Origin: Betaproteobacteria bacterium
GTDB taxonomy: Bacteria > Pseudomonadota > Gammaproteobacteria > Burkholderiales > Casimicrobiaceae
Reading direction: 5' to 3'
Length of the DNA: 64,000 bases
NCBI GenBank assembly: GCA_013298145.1
Contig: JAAFJO010000003.1
Span: 124,001 to 188,000, forward strand
Program-made: the position numbers and the translations under genes
In this document: positions 27,267 through 35,633 of the stretch, piece by piece
Layout: each line of letters starts with the position of its first letter
Position numbering within the stretch: position 1 is the first letter of the stretch
The notes under the pieces: model-generated
What the model saw: only the letters and a program-made list of their open reading frames with translations
Databases searched by the model: none
Told to the model about the DNA's origin: nothing

Positions 27267-28451
27267 CTAGCTTTGCTGCACAAGCTTCGCTTGACTTGCG
27301 TCGTATACACAATCCCCAATCGAGCCATCTCGAATGCGCTGCACGGCGTCATCAATCACGTGAAGCGGTACTAAAAACCATTCGCGAGGACGAACTGGCA
27401 GCCCGAAACGGTCATCAATGGTGAGTTCGAGCTGCGCTGCGCTGAAAAGCTTGTGAAAAATGCCTTCGAGCTTGGTGCGATTGATCTGCGAAAGCTTGTA
27501 CGTCGCTACGATTTCGACTTCAGCAAGCAGGTAAGTTGCATCCTTCGACGCATTGGCGACTCGCCGCTCCACACTCCCGCCCGTGACACCAATTTTGTGG
27601 ATCAACTCACGATGCTTTGCGATAAAGGGATGCGCGCAATGGCTGCGCAACACGTAAATCGTGCCGCTTGGCAAATCATCGGCTTCCCATTGGTCGTCGA
27701 ACAATGGCCCGACCGCGGACTCACTTAACCGGCGGCTCGCGGTGTCTTTGTAGAGCGCTCGCTGGAGGGAACGTAGCAGCAAATTGCTCTCGGTGCCGTT
27801 GGCATAGATGACTCGCAAGCGAGCGTCGGTCGACCCGTTGGGCGCTGAAAACGATTCGCCTTTTTCCGCCACGTATACGGTAACGCCGCCGAGAATGAAA
27901 AAGTCACCCTTCGCCACGCTCGCGTCGTTGCCAAACGTCCGCGCATGTCGATTTCCCTGTTTCAGCTCATGTTCTGCTAAGTCAAAAAGCGGCTTGAACC
28001 GCGCGAAATCTTTGCACGGTTCGCGATTGGCGATTTCATCTGCGGCGCGTCGCTCCTCTCGGGTTTGTACGTGGGTTAGCTTCGTGATGTCGCCCGCATG
28101 ACTGCCGCTATTTGTAAGCTCGCCTAGGAGCGCGTCATCGTCGAGCGTAACGGAGGTATTGTTTGATTCGTGCAACGACGCGTCAAGTAAACGATGCGTG
28201 TCAAGCGATGCAAGGAGTTTTTGCGCTTCCTCGGATTCACGCAAGCGATCCAAACGAACCGCATAAAGCCGCTCAAAAATATCTCGGTGTTCGCCATGCC
28301 GCGGCGCTCTGCCGTGTTCTTCGAAAAATCGCGAAATATCTTCGAAGCCCGCAATGATGCGCTCTTCGCGCGGCGTGTGTGTGCTTGTTCGCGCGGGCGC
28401 TGCATCAACGCCCAGCTCTGCGAGTAAATCGTCGTCGCTCACATCATCCAT
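27267..28451 (-). CDS. GIY-YIG nuclease family protein (T5orf172/MUG113 type)
   Basis: The 394-residue protein has a variable N-terminal half and a C-terminal GIY-YIG domain. The degenerate GIY strand is GTIYVLRS (about 263-270), the YIG strand is HKIGVTGGSVERRV (about 285-298) with the catalytic arginine, and the metal-binding glutamate lies in TKLEGIFHKLF (about 326-336). This is the T5orf172 arrangement. The track's frame is longer; the ATG at 28451 overlaps the helicase stop by eight bases and gives a sensible acidic N-terminus MDDVSDDD. As the last gene of the helicase unit it could supply the DNA cleavage that the helicase lacks. That role is inferred. Confidence 0.87.
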   Translation of the reverse strand: MDDVSDDDLLAELGVDAAPARTSTHTPREERIIAGFEDISRFFEEHGRAPRHGEHRDIFERLYAVRLDRLRESEEAQKLLASLDTHRLLDASLHESNNTSVTLDDDALLGELTNSGSHAGDITKLTHVQTREERRAADEIANREPCKDFARFKPLFDLAEHELKQGNRHARTFGNDASVAKGDFFILGGVTVYVAEKGESFSAPNGSTDARLRVIYANGTESNLLLRSLQRALYKDTASRRLSESAVGPLFDDQWEADDLPSGTIYVLRSHCAHPFIAKHRELIHKIGVTGGSVERRVANASKDATYLLAEVEIVATYKLSQINRTKLEGIFHKLFSAAQLELTIDDRFGLPVRPREWFLVPLHVIDDAVQRIRDGSIGDCVYDASQAKLVQQS

Positions 28452-30546
28452 TGGCGGCGCTCTTTTGTGCTTTTTGTTGCGCCTTCTCCTGCGCGACGAA
28501 GCGGGCAAATGCCGCCACACCCTCTGCCATTTTCTTTTCCCAACCATCTTGGGACGTGATATCCGGCGCGCGACCGCGTTCGCGTTTAAATGCAACCGCC
28601 CGTTTCGCCAGATCGCGCGCCTCATCGATGGTCAAATTCACTCGCTTCCCGGAAATGCTCGCCTGCACCTGCTTGAGCGTCGATTCATTCATCGATTTCG
28701 CAAGCACCGCATACGCCGCATCAAACGGATTGATGCGATTAATCAAATCAATATCCAGATCGCGCACGTCCATCGCAAATTTGCGCACACCGTCCACCAG
28801 CGACGTATTTGCGCGCTCCTCGCTCGTCTCTTTCGTGGCGCTCTTTTTCATTTCTTGCACGAGGTTCAGCGCCGCCACCGCGTGTTGCCGCACCGCCTCT
28901 TGATCCACGTCACTCATATCGGGATAGCGATCGCGCACGATTTTGCCCATGCGCAGTTGTGTCAACTCTTCGGGCAACGTGTTCTCTCGGTCAAACAATC
29001 CGCGCTCAACGGTTGCTTTGTCTTGCACAAACGCCGCGATCACTTCGTTCAAATCTTCGCGGCAAACGCGCATTGCCTCGGGCGTTGAAGGCATTGCTAA
29101 GCCGTTGATTTCTAGATGAAATTGCCCTGTTTTTACGTTGAACCCAACGTTCGTGTCGCCGCTGCCGTAGCCTGCGTCACCGTAGTCAAACCCCTCGCGC
29201 GGCCCGGCATTTTTCGGCGAGAAATCAAAGCGCGGCGCTAACACTTGCTCCATGAGCAGGCTCGCAGCAATCGCTTTCAGCGTATCGTTCACCGCATCAA
29301 CGACGAGCGATTGCGTGGCGTCTGGCTCGGCAATCAAATTGGTGAAGCGGGCGCGGGTTTTGCCCGGCGCATCGCGCGTGGCGCGCCCGATGATCTGAAT
29401 GATCTCCGTCAAGCTGCTGCGATAGCCCACGGTCAGCGCATGTTCGCACCAAATCCAATCGAAACCCTCCTTCGCCATGCCAAGCGCCACTATGATGTCT
29501 ACATGATCGCGGTTATTTTTCTGCGCTGGATCTTTGAGTGCACTGAGCACTTTTGAGCGCGCCGCATCATCGCTATCGTCTACCAAATCGGCAACTTTGA
29601 CCGTGCGCCCATCGTGCAAGCGCACATTGTGAAACCCGGTGACGGGATCAGCGCCCTTCCATTCGCCAATGGCCGACATGATGTCTTCCACTTCGCGATG
29701 CTTGTCCTTCGTGCTCTCGCGCGAATTCACGTTCGGAATGTGCAAGATGGTTTTCATCGTCGGATCGAGCACTTTCGTGATCGCATCCAGATAGCTGCCT
29801 GAGTAAAAGTAATACCCCAGCTCCAGCGATTTCAAATGCGCGTAGCCGTTTAGCTGTTCGTAATAGGTGTAGGTCACGGTTTCAAACCGTGCCTCATCCT
29901 GCGGCGCGAGCACGGGCAGGGCATCGCCGCGAAAGTAAGAGCCCGTCATCGCCACGATATGCGCTTTGTCGCGCGCGATGAATTGCGTGAGCTGTTGCCC
30001 CAAACGATTGGCCGGATCGGCGCTCACGTGGTGGAACTCATCCACCGCGACCAAGCAATCGTCGAATGACGCCACCCACAGCTCATCCACCGCGAAGCGA
30101 AACGTCGCATGCGTACACACGAGCACGCGATCCTCGCTATTCAGAAATTCGCCAACCGCTTTCACTTTCGATTTGGCGACTGCGGGATCGTCCACGCCCG
30201 GCGCGTTACACAAATTCCATTGCGGCTTCACGTCCCAATCCGCCCAGAATCCGTATTCGGTGAGCTTTTCACTCGCGAAACTGCCGCCGATGGAGCGCTC
30301 CGGCACTACGATGATCGCCTTCGTGACGCCCTGTTTGTGGAGTTTGTCGAGCGCGATAAACATCAGCGCCCGTGACTTGCCCGAAGCGGGCGGCGATTTG
30401 ATGAGCAGATATTGCTCGCCGCGCCGCGAATACGCCCGCGCCTGCATCGGACGCATGCCGAGCGAATCGATTTGCTTGGACGCGCCCGTGCGCGCGGTGG
30501 CGATAGATACCGACGGAATGTTGATCGATTTCGTTGTGTCGTTCAT
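28444..30546 (-). CDS. SF2 DEAD/DEAH-box helicase, restriction-type
   Basis: A 700-residue superfamily 2 ATPase. Walker A is SPPASGKS (51-58), motif II is VAVDEFHH (166-173), motif III is VAMTGSYFRG (198-207) and motif VI is QIIGRATR (384-391), all intact. The Res-type helicase core (about 30-420) is followed by a ~280-residue C-terminal region without a visible PD-(D/E)XK nuclease motif, so it is not a complete HsdR or type III Res subunit. It overlaps the GIY-YIG gene downstream by eight bases. Upstream lie VapBC, DUF3800 and a DNA methyltransferase. It probably translocates on DNA for a restriction-like system; it could also be a stand-alone remodeller. Confidence 0.9.
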   Translation of the reverse strand: MNDTTKSINIPSVSIATARTGASKQIDSLGMRPMQARAYSRRGEQYLLIKSPPASGKSRALMFIALDKLHKQGVTKAIIVVPERSIGGSFASEKLTEYGFWADWDVKPQWNLCNAPGVDDPAVAKSKVKAVGEFLNSEDRVLVCTHATFRFAVDELWVASFDDCLVAVDEFHHVSADPANRLGQQLTQFIARDKAHIVAMTGSYFRGDALPVLAPQDEARFETVTYTYYEQLNGYAHLKSLELGYYFYSGSYLDAITKVLDPTMKTILHIPNVNSRESTKDKHREVEDIMSAIGEWKGADPVTGFHNVRLHDGRTVKVADLVDDSDDAARSKVLSALKDPAQKNNRDHVDIIVALGMAKEGFDWIWCEHALTVGYRSSLTEIIQIIGRATRDAPGKTRARFTNLIAEPDATQSLVVDAVNDTLKAIAASLLMEQVLAPRFDFSPKNAGPREGFDYGDAGYGSGDTNVGFNVKTGQFHLEINGLAMPSTPEAMRVCREDLNEVIAAFVQDKATVERGLFDRENTLPEELTQLRMGKIVRDRYPDMSDVDQEAVRQHAVAALNLVQEMKKSATKETSEERANTSLVDGVRKFAMDVRDLDIDLINRINPFDAAYAVLAKSMNESTLKQVQASISGKRVNLTIDEARDLAKRAVAFKRERGRAPDITSQDGWEKKMAEGVAAFARFVAQEKAQQKAQKSAANG

Positions 30547-30581
30547 CTTGATCCGGCGCGAATTGATTTTCGGGTTATGCG

Positions 30582-30657
30582 GGTGTGGGCGCGGGCTTGA
30601 CCGCGCTCAGCAACCATCGCTGCAGGGTTAGAAGCGACGTCAAGCCGTCGCCTACAG
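30582..30657. repeat. Dispersed repeat, GTAGGCGCGG/CGTCGCCTAC family, copy 2
   Basis: A shorter copy contains GGGCGCGGGCTTGACCGCGC and ends GAAGCGACGTCAAGCCGTCGCCTAC. It fills the gap between vapC and the helicase, splitting the island into two transcription blocks. Confidence 0.7.
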
Positions 30658-30667
30658 ATATTGAACA

Positions 30668-31075
30668 CTACGCGTTCTCATGCCAGTTCTGCCATTGCAA
30701 TCCCGCCACTCGCGAAAACTCCCGCGTGTTTCGTGTGACCAATGTTCCGCCGTAGCGCAGTGCCGTTGCCGCGATGAGGATGTCGTGCGGGCCAATGGGT
30801 GAACCGTCTGCTTCGAGCGCGGCGCGAATGCGCGCTGCTTGCTGTGCGCAATCGCTATCGAATGGCAGCACTTGCAGCGCTTGCAAAACGTCGGTTAACC
30901 GAGCCATACCCCGAGTGCGAACTTGCTCGGGCAATCGCTCGAATCCATAGCGAAGCTCGTATTCCACAATCGCCGGAATACTCACATCGCTCGGCGCAAT
31001 CGCACGCAACTTGTTAACGACCGCCGTATCTCCGCGCAGGTAGTAGCTCACCGTATTGGTGTCGAGGATCAACAT
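30668..31075 (-). CDS. vapC: VapC-type PIN-domain toxin
   Basis: A 135-residue PIN ribonuclease. The acidic metal ligands are in LILDTNTVSYY (Asp5), SIPAIVEYELRYG (Glu) and GPHDILIAATAL (Asp), with a fourth acidic/asparagine position in LVTRNTREF, the usual VapC pattern. It overlaps the antitoxin gene by seven bases. Targets of VapC are tRNA or rRNA in studied cases. It sits between the DUF3800 and helicase genes of the island, on the same strand. Confidence 0.92.
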   Translation of the reverse strand: MLILDTNTVSYYLRGDTAVVNKLRAIAPSDVSIPAIVEYELRYGFERLPEQVRTRGMARLTDVLQALQVLPFDSDCAQQAARIRAALEADGSPIGPHDILIAATALRYGGTLVTRNTREFSRVAGLQWQNWHENA

Positions 31076-31329
31076 TGGCGTGTAGACGTAGCAACGTTTG
31101 GCATCTCGCGCGGCAAATCGGGCGGCAAATGGTTCGTGCCATCCCCTTCGCGTAACGGAAACTCAGGAAAGCTCCCGGCGGCGTCGATAAACGTTTTTGG
31201 CCACTCGCTACGCGCATGCTTGCGGATGAGCTCCGCCACCCAGCGGCTTTTTGAAATGCCATTAGCCTGCGCGGCCCGATCTATCAGGGCTTGCGTCTCA
31301 TCATCTAGGTAAAGCGTTATTTGTGACAT
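31069..31329 (-). CDS. Ribbon-helix-helix antitoxin of the VapC partner
   Basis: An 86-residue protein with an N-terminal ribbon-helix-helix fold: SQITLYLDDETQALIDRAAQ then NGISKSRWVAELIRK, followed by a C-terminal disordered toxin-binding tail rich in proline. AGGAG lies about ten bases upstream of the ATG. The stop overlaps the start of the PIN toxin, the normal antitoxin-toxin order. It is CopG/RHH-like rather than AbrB-like. Confidence 0.88.
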   Translation of the reverse strand: MSQITLYLDDETQALIDRAAQANGISKSRWVAELIRKHARSEWPKTFIDAAGSFPEFPLREGDGTNHLPPDLPREMPNVATSTRQC

Positions 31330-31621
31330 TGCGGCTGTACTCCTGATTGAAAAGGGGATAGACGAATGAGTTAGAAATAAACTATAAGTGGAATTATAAG
31401 TTATTTGCGTCGGTTGCTATCCTTATTGCAGTGCGCACCCGCGCCCACAGAACGTGGCGACTAACGCTTATGGTTCTTTGAGAGCTAGCCTTGCGAGCCG
31501 AACGCGAACTAGAGCGTTGCCACGATGAAATTTGGTGGCTGCGTACCCTACAATTGCGTTGCGACTACAGTGATCGTCTCGTGGCGATCCGGTTTCAAGT
31601 AAACCTAGTCGTTCCAAATGT

Positions 31622-32335
31622 CTAGGGCCAGCGCTGAATGTGAACATTCCCGCTGGCCTTAATTTTTTCCCACGCTGCTTTCACGGCTTGCTCGTGCCAA
31701 CGATCAGGCACATCATCCCAAAGCTCGTATCGACCTGCCATGTAAACCAGCAGATCGGCGACTTGGAGGAATCGGCTGTGATGCGAATGTGTGAAATACA
31801 CCGTATCCAACAAACGTCCAAGCGGTCGAGCGTAGTACATCGGCGTTTTGCCTTGCGCTTTGTATTCAGAAAAATCGACCACTGCGTTCGCCACCTCATC
31901 TGCTTCGTAGTCGCCAAACACAAGCCCAAGATCATTCTTCTTATCCAAGTACTCGCAGAATCGCTCTAGGATCAGCATCAAACCTAGCTTGTAAGCGGGT
32001 GTTGGGTAGAGATATTTGGATTTGTGCCGCTCGACATTGATGCAAACCAACCTAACCGGAATCGCGTTATTGGTTACAAACGTCGCAACGCTTTGAAACA
32101 CCTGCACACGATCTTCAAGCTTGCGCCCACGCGCATTGCCCTTGCCGTGGAACAATTCTTTTCAATGAAACTCGTGCGCTTGAATCAGCGACCGCGCGCC
32201 GAAAAAGTTAAACGCTATCTGACCTAGCGTGCTTTCAAACTCGAGCGCCTTTTCGTCGGGAATCATCAATCCGCCAATAAAGAAATTTGGATTTTCTTTG
32301 CTGTGTTTGCTTTCGTCGAAGTAACAAAGATGCAT
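31622..32335 (-). pseudogene. DUF3800 protein interrupted by one in-frame TGA
   Basis: Reading from the ATG at 32335, 57 codons give a normal DUF3800 N-terminus (MHLCYFDESKHSKENPNFFI... ending QAHEFH), then TGA at 32164-32162, and the same frame continues with KELFHGKGNARG to a natural TAG, ending in the typical LQVADLLVYMAGRYEL region. There is no frameshift. A single base change (for example GGA to TGA, giving the family-like EFHGKELFHGKG) would restore a 237-residue protein. DUF3800 proteins have an RNase H-like fold and are frequent in defence islands. The start overlaps the methyltransferase stop by one base (TGATG). It is either a recent nonsense mutation, a read-through site or a sequencing error. 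Confidence 0.85.
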
Positions 32336-35166
32336 CAGACCAACCCTCGATCGCTGACGTTTGACTTCAAGGGCTTGGTTTTTCTGGGTGCTTTCGCCGA
32401 GGGCGCAGCGCTCTTATTCGCCGCCGTCATCGCCGTATACATTTCGAAGAGCTTTTCAAGCCGTTCCGTATCGTTTTTGAATCGTCGCCCGATGTAGATG
32501 CGCTCTAGCGTTTCGTCGTTTTCCTCGTGCGCGCGGCCCAGGTTTTCGGGCATCGCATCGGGTTCGTACAAATCGGCAATCGTTGCCGGGAAATGCGCTT
32601 CGCGGGCGAGCAAAATGTTTTCCGCGCAGCGCGTGAGATCGGCTTTGTTTTGCTCGGTGAGCGGCGGCACGGGGAAGGTGTTCCAGCCGAGGGTGTTGGA
32701 GTACGCGAAATCTGTTCTCGTTCTCCCGCATACAGTCGCAATCCAAGTCAAGTGCAAACGCGAGGCGATGATTGAGAGATTCCAAATGCTTGCGTCGTGC
32801 AGCGCGAAGCTTTGACTCGTGATGGTGCCACTACTATCGATCAATCCCACGGGTAAAAATGCTCGATTCTCAGACGTAATTCTCGGCAAAATTATTGTGT
32901 GTGTCGCGGCGACACGCATTTCCCGGAATTGATGTGGACGCTCGGCCATTTGGTTTGCGCTTGCATCGGGGCTTGCAAGTCTCAACGCTTTGACCGATTC
33001 AACACGTTGTCTGATCGTCGGATAGGTCATTGCTTCCGCAACTGTTTCGTCGCTTAGCCAAAGACAGTAAGTCGATTCGCCCCGAATAAAGTCTGCCGAT
33101 CCATAAATGCGTCTCACAAACTTTTTCTCAGCGGCGGGAGGCAAGTTAAGCCGCGCGACGCCGTCACGATCCATCCTCAAATAACCGCCGTCAACCACTT
33201 TATTTCCAAAGACCATTTTCGGGACTGCGGCCATAGGATTCGCAGCTTTACCGACAATGATGTTCGGGCCAGAAGAAAGATAGGCGTTTATGTTTTCTGT
33301 TTCGCGTACCAAAACGCCTTCGACTTTTGAATCTGAAAACAGCCAACGAAGTTTCGGCGCTTTTCTCGAAAGTCCAACAATCGCGACTGTCACCCCCGCG
33401 TTGTAACTCGCTAAGTTCGCCCATTTAAACGATGTGTGCGCAAAAGAAATCTCGTGACCGGTTTCGAAAATCATCGGCCAAAGAATCGGCACTTGCTGGC
33501 CTTGACAGATTGAATTCGTCGAGACGAGTGCGGTTGCTGCGTTCGTTTGCGTTCCGTAGTCAGAGGCTTTCATGAACCAGCCCGCGACGTAATCGAGTGA
33601 TTTCCAGCTCTTGCATCGCTCGTCAAAAATCGCTTTCAAATCCGCTTTCTGTTCGGCTGATTGCCACGTGCTTCCCAAATACGGCGGATTCCCACAAATA
33701 AACGTCTCGCCGCCTTCGTTTTCAAAATCAATCTGCGCTTGGTCGAGTGGCGTTTGGAAAAGGTCGTCGCTGACGAGTTTCACCGCCGTGCCCGTGGGCG
33801 GGCAAATCTTTAGCCAATCAAGCCGCAGCGCATTTCCGCACGTAATCCAATTCTGCGCATCGAGTGGCAGAAATTCCGCGAGCGCTTCTTTTTGTCCGCG
33901 ATAGCGAACATCGCATTGGTATTCGGCGATGATGAGGGCGAGGCGGGCGATTTCGGCGGGAAAGTCGCGCAGCTCAATCCCGCGAAAATTGGTGAGCGGG
34001 ATATCGCTTTTGCGATCCGTCTCATCGCGTTTGGCATTGATCTGCGCTTCAATCGCGCGCATTTCTTTGTACGCGATCACGAGGAAGTTGCCCGAACCGC
34101 ACGCCGGATCGAACACGCGAATCCTTGCCATGCGTTTGCGCAGATTCAGCAGCTTTAATTTGTTGTCGCCCGCGTCTTCAAGCTGGGTGCGCAAATCATC
34201 GAGGAAGAGGGGATTCAACACCTTCAAAATGTTCGGCACGCTCGTGTAGTGCATACCGAGCGCGCCGCGCTCTTCATCATCGGCCACGGCTTGAATCATG
34301 CTGCCGAAAATATCGGGATTGATTTCGCGCCAGTGCAGTTCACCCGTGCGCAGCAGGTACGCGCGGGCGATCTTGGAAAACTTGGGCGTTTCGGTGCTGC
34401 CGGAAAAAAGCCCGCCGTTTACATAGGGAAATTGATCGGCGTATGGGCGAAGTTTTTCAATGCCGCGCATTTCAATGGCGGTATTCATCGCGCGAAAAAT
34501 TTCGCTCAATACTTCATGCGTGTTCGATGAATCGCTCGCGCTCATCTGTTGCACGGTTTGGGTGAAGAGGCCCTTGCCGTTAAAGATGTCGGTGTCTTCC
34601 GCGAAGAAACAAAAGATGAGCCGCGCCATGAAATGATTCATGTCGGGGCGGCGCGCGTCGGTGGCCCAATCGGGATTGTCTTTGAGCAATTCGACGTAGA
34701 GCTTGTTCAAGCGCCCCGTGGCGCGCACGTCAATCGGATTGTTTTTGATTTCCTTAACAACGGAAATCCCCGCGAGCGGCAGGAAAAAACCAAAGTGCGA
34801 AACGAAATCGGCGAAGGGGGTGGCAATGGTTTCACCCGTGGAATTCGCGCCGACTTCTTCGGCCTCCAACGTTTCGCCGTCGGTCGCGAGAATGAATTTG
34901 GCTTTTGCCGAAGTGGTGCGTGGGCTTTCGCGCAGGGCTTTCAGCGTGACGCCGACGGCACCGACATCGCAGACGGCGATGTGGATATTGTTGGTTTGTA
35001 AAACGCCTTCGGGAACGTCTGATTTATTCGTTCCCCCTTTGCGAAGACGGGCGAGCGTGGTCTCTTTGTTGCCAAAGGCGGCTAAGAAATCGTAGGCGAA
35101 GTTTTCGCGGGAAAACGGTGCGGCGGCGAGCTCGGAGAGCGCTTCTTCGATTTCTACGGCGTTCAT
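32335..35166 (-). CDS. MmeI-like N6-adenine DNA methyltransferase
   Basis: A 943-residue class I SAM-dependent DNA methyltransferase. Motif I is VFDPACGSGNF (351-361) and the catalytic motif IV is CGNPPYLGS (491-499), giving gamma-type adenine methylation. The helical region with LIFCFFAEDTDIF (183-195) resembles the MmeI helical spacer, and the C-terminal ~400 residues should hold target recognition. The N-terminus does not show the D...EXK nuclease motif of true type IIL MmeI enzymes, so it is likely modification-only. It heads the island and is coupled to DUF3800 by a one-base overlap. It could protect host DNA from the helicase/GIY-YIG pair. Confidence 0.9.
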   Translation of the reverse strand: MNAVEIEEALSELAAAPFSRENFAYDFLAAFGNKETTLARLRKGGTNKSDVPEGVLQTNNIHIAVCDVGAVGVTLKALRESPRTTSAKAKFILATDGETLEAEEVGANSTGETIATPFADFVSHFGFFLPLAGISVVKEIKNNPIDVRATGRLNKLYVELLKDNPDWATDARRPDMNHFMARLIFCFFAEDTDIFNGKGLFTQTVQQMSASDSSNTHEVLSEIFRAMNTAIEMRGIEKLRPYADQFPYVNGGLFSGSTETPKFSKIARAYLLRTGELHWREINPDIFGSMIQAVADDEERGALGMHYTSVPNILKVLNPLFLDDLRTQLEDAGDNKLKLLNLRKRMARIRVFDPACGSGNFLVIAYKEMRAIEAQINAKRDETDRKSDIPLTNFRGIELRDFPAEIARLALIIAEYQCDVRYRGQKEALAEFLPLDAQNWITCGNALRLDWLKICPPTGTAVKLVSDDLFQTPLDQAQIDFENEGGETFICGNPPYLGSTWQSAEQKADLKAIFDERCKSWKSLDYVAGWFMKASDYGTQTNAATALVSTNSICQGQQVPILWPMIFETGHEISFAHTSFKWANLASYNAGVTVAIVGLSRKAPKLRWLFSDSKVEGVLVRETENINAYLSSGPNIIVGKAANPMAAVPKMVFGNKVVDGGYLRMDRDGVARLNLPPAAEKKFVRRIYGSADFIRGESTYCLWLSDETVAEAMTYPTIRQRVESVKALRLASPDASANQMAERPHQFREMRVAATHTIILPRITSENRAFLPVGLIDSSGTITSQSFALHDASIWNLSIIASRLHLTWIATVCGRTRTDFAYSNTLGWNTFPVPPLTEQNKADLTRCAENILLAREAHFPATIADLYEPDAMPENLGRAHEENDETLERIYIGRRFKNDTERLEKLFEMYTAMTAANKSAAPSAKAPRKTKPLKSNVSDRGLV

Positions 35167-35569
35167 GCGGGCGAGGGCTTCAATTCAATGCTGTAGTTTT
35201 AGAGGATTTTTGGGCGCGGTCTTGGTGAAGGTCGGGATCAATCGCGACGGTTCCCTCACCCGCCCTTCGGGCACCCTCTGTGGGCTGCCGCCCATCTCTC
35301 CCTTCGGTCGAGACCGCAGCGAAGCTGCGTCCTGCACCTGCGGCTGGTCCCCCAGGGAGGGGGAGGACTGTAGGCGCGGTCTTGGCTGCGTTTCTTCTTT
35401 TACGAGAGCGACGCCAAGTCGTCGCCTACAAGGCGAATTACGAGAGCGACGCCGAGCCGTCGCGCACAACCCGAAGCGCGGTCAAGCCCGCGCCTACCTC
35501 TGTTGCCGCTTCGTGCGTAAGAGCTTGGCAAAATTAGTGTGGACTAGGTTAGATTCGGGCTACGCTATA
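35167..35569. other. Gene-free repeat-rich region upstream of the methyltransferase
   Basis: Apart from the copy-3 repeat listed separately, 35240-35365 holds a GC-rich stretch with CCCTCACCCGCCC and CCCAGGGAGGGGGAGG pieces typical of dispersed intergenic repeats. Open frames here are repeat artefacts. The methyltransferase promoter should be within this region but no clear elements were found. Confidence 0.5.
35370..35498. repeat. Dispersed repeat, GTAGGCGCGG/CGTCGCCTAC family, copy 3
   Basis: It begins GTAGGCGCGGTCTTGG, holds two tandem units with GAGAGCGACGCC-AGTCGTCGC..ACAA, and ends GTCAAGCCCGCGCCTAC. It marks the upstream edge of the methyltransferase island. Confidence 0.75.
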
Positions 35570-35570
35570 A

Positions 35571-35598
35571 AAAAAGCCGCTTCGAAAAGCGGCTTTTT
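35571..35598. terminator. Bidirectional terminator downstream of tctC-like gene
   Basis: A perfect 12-base stem AAAAAGCCGCTT / AAGCGGCTTTTT with loop CGAA ends in T runs on both strands. It lies 36 bases beyond the stop of the Bug/TctC gene. Confidence 0.88.
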
Positions 35599-35633
35599 GA
35601 TCGTCTTGCCCCGGATTAACGGGGGCTACATCA

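Noticed and set aside
27160-35498. BREX, DISARM or type I restriction system
   Set aside because: No PglZ, BrxC, BrxL, DrmB, HsdS or HsdR-type nuclease motif is visible in the island.
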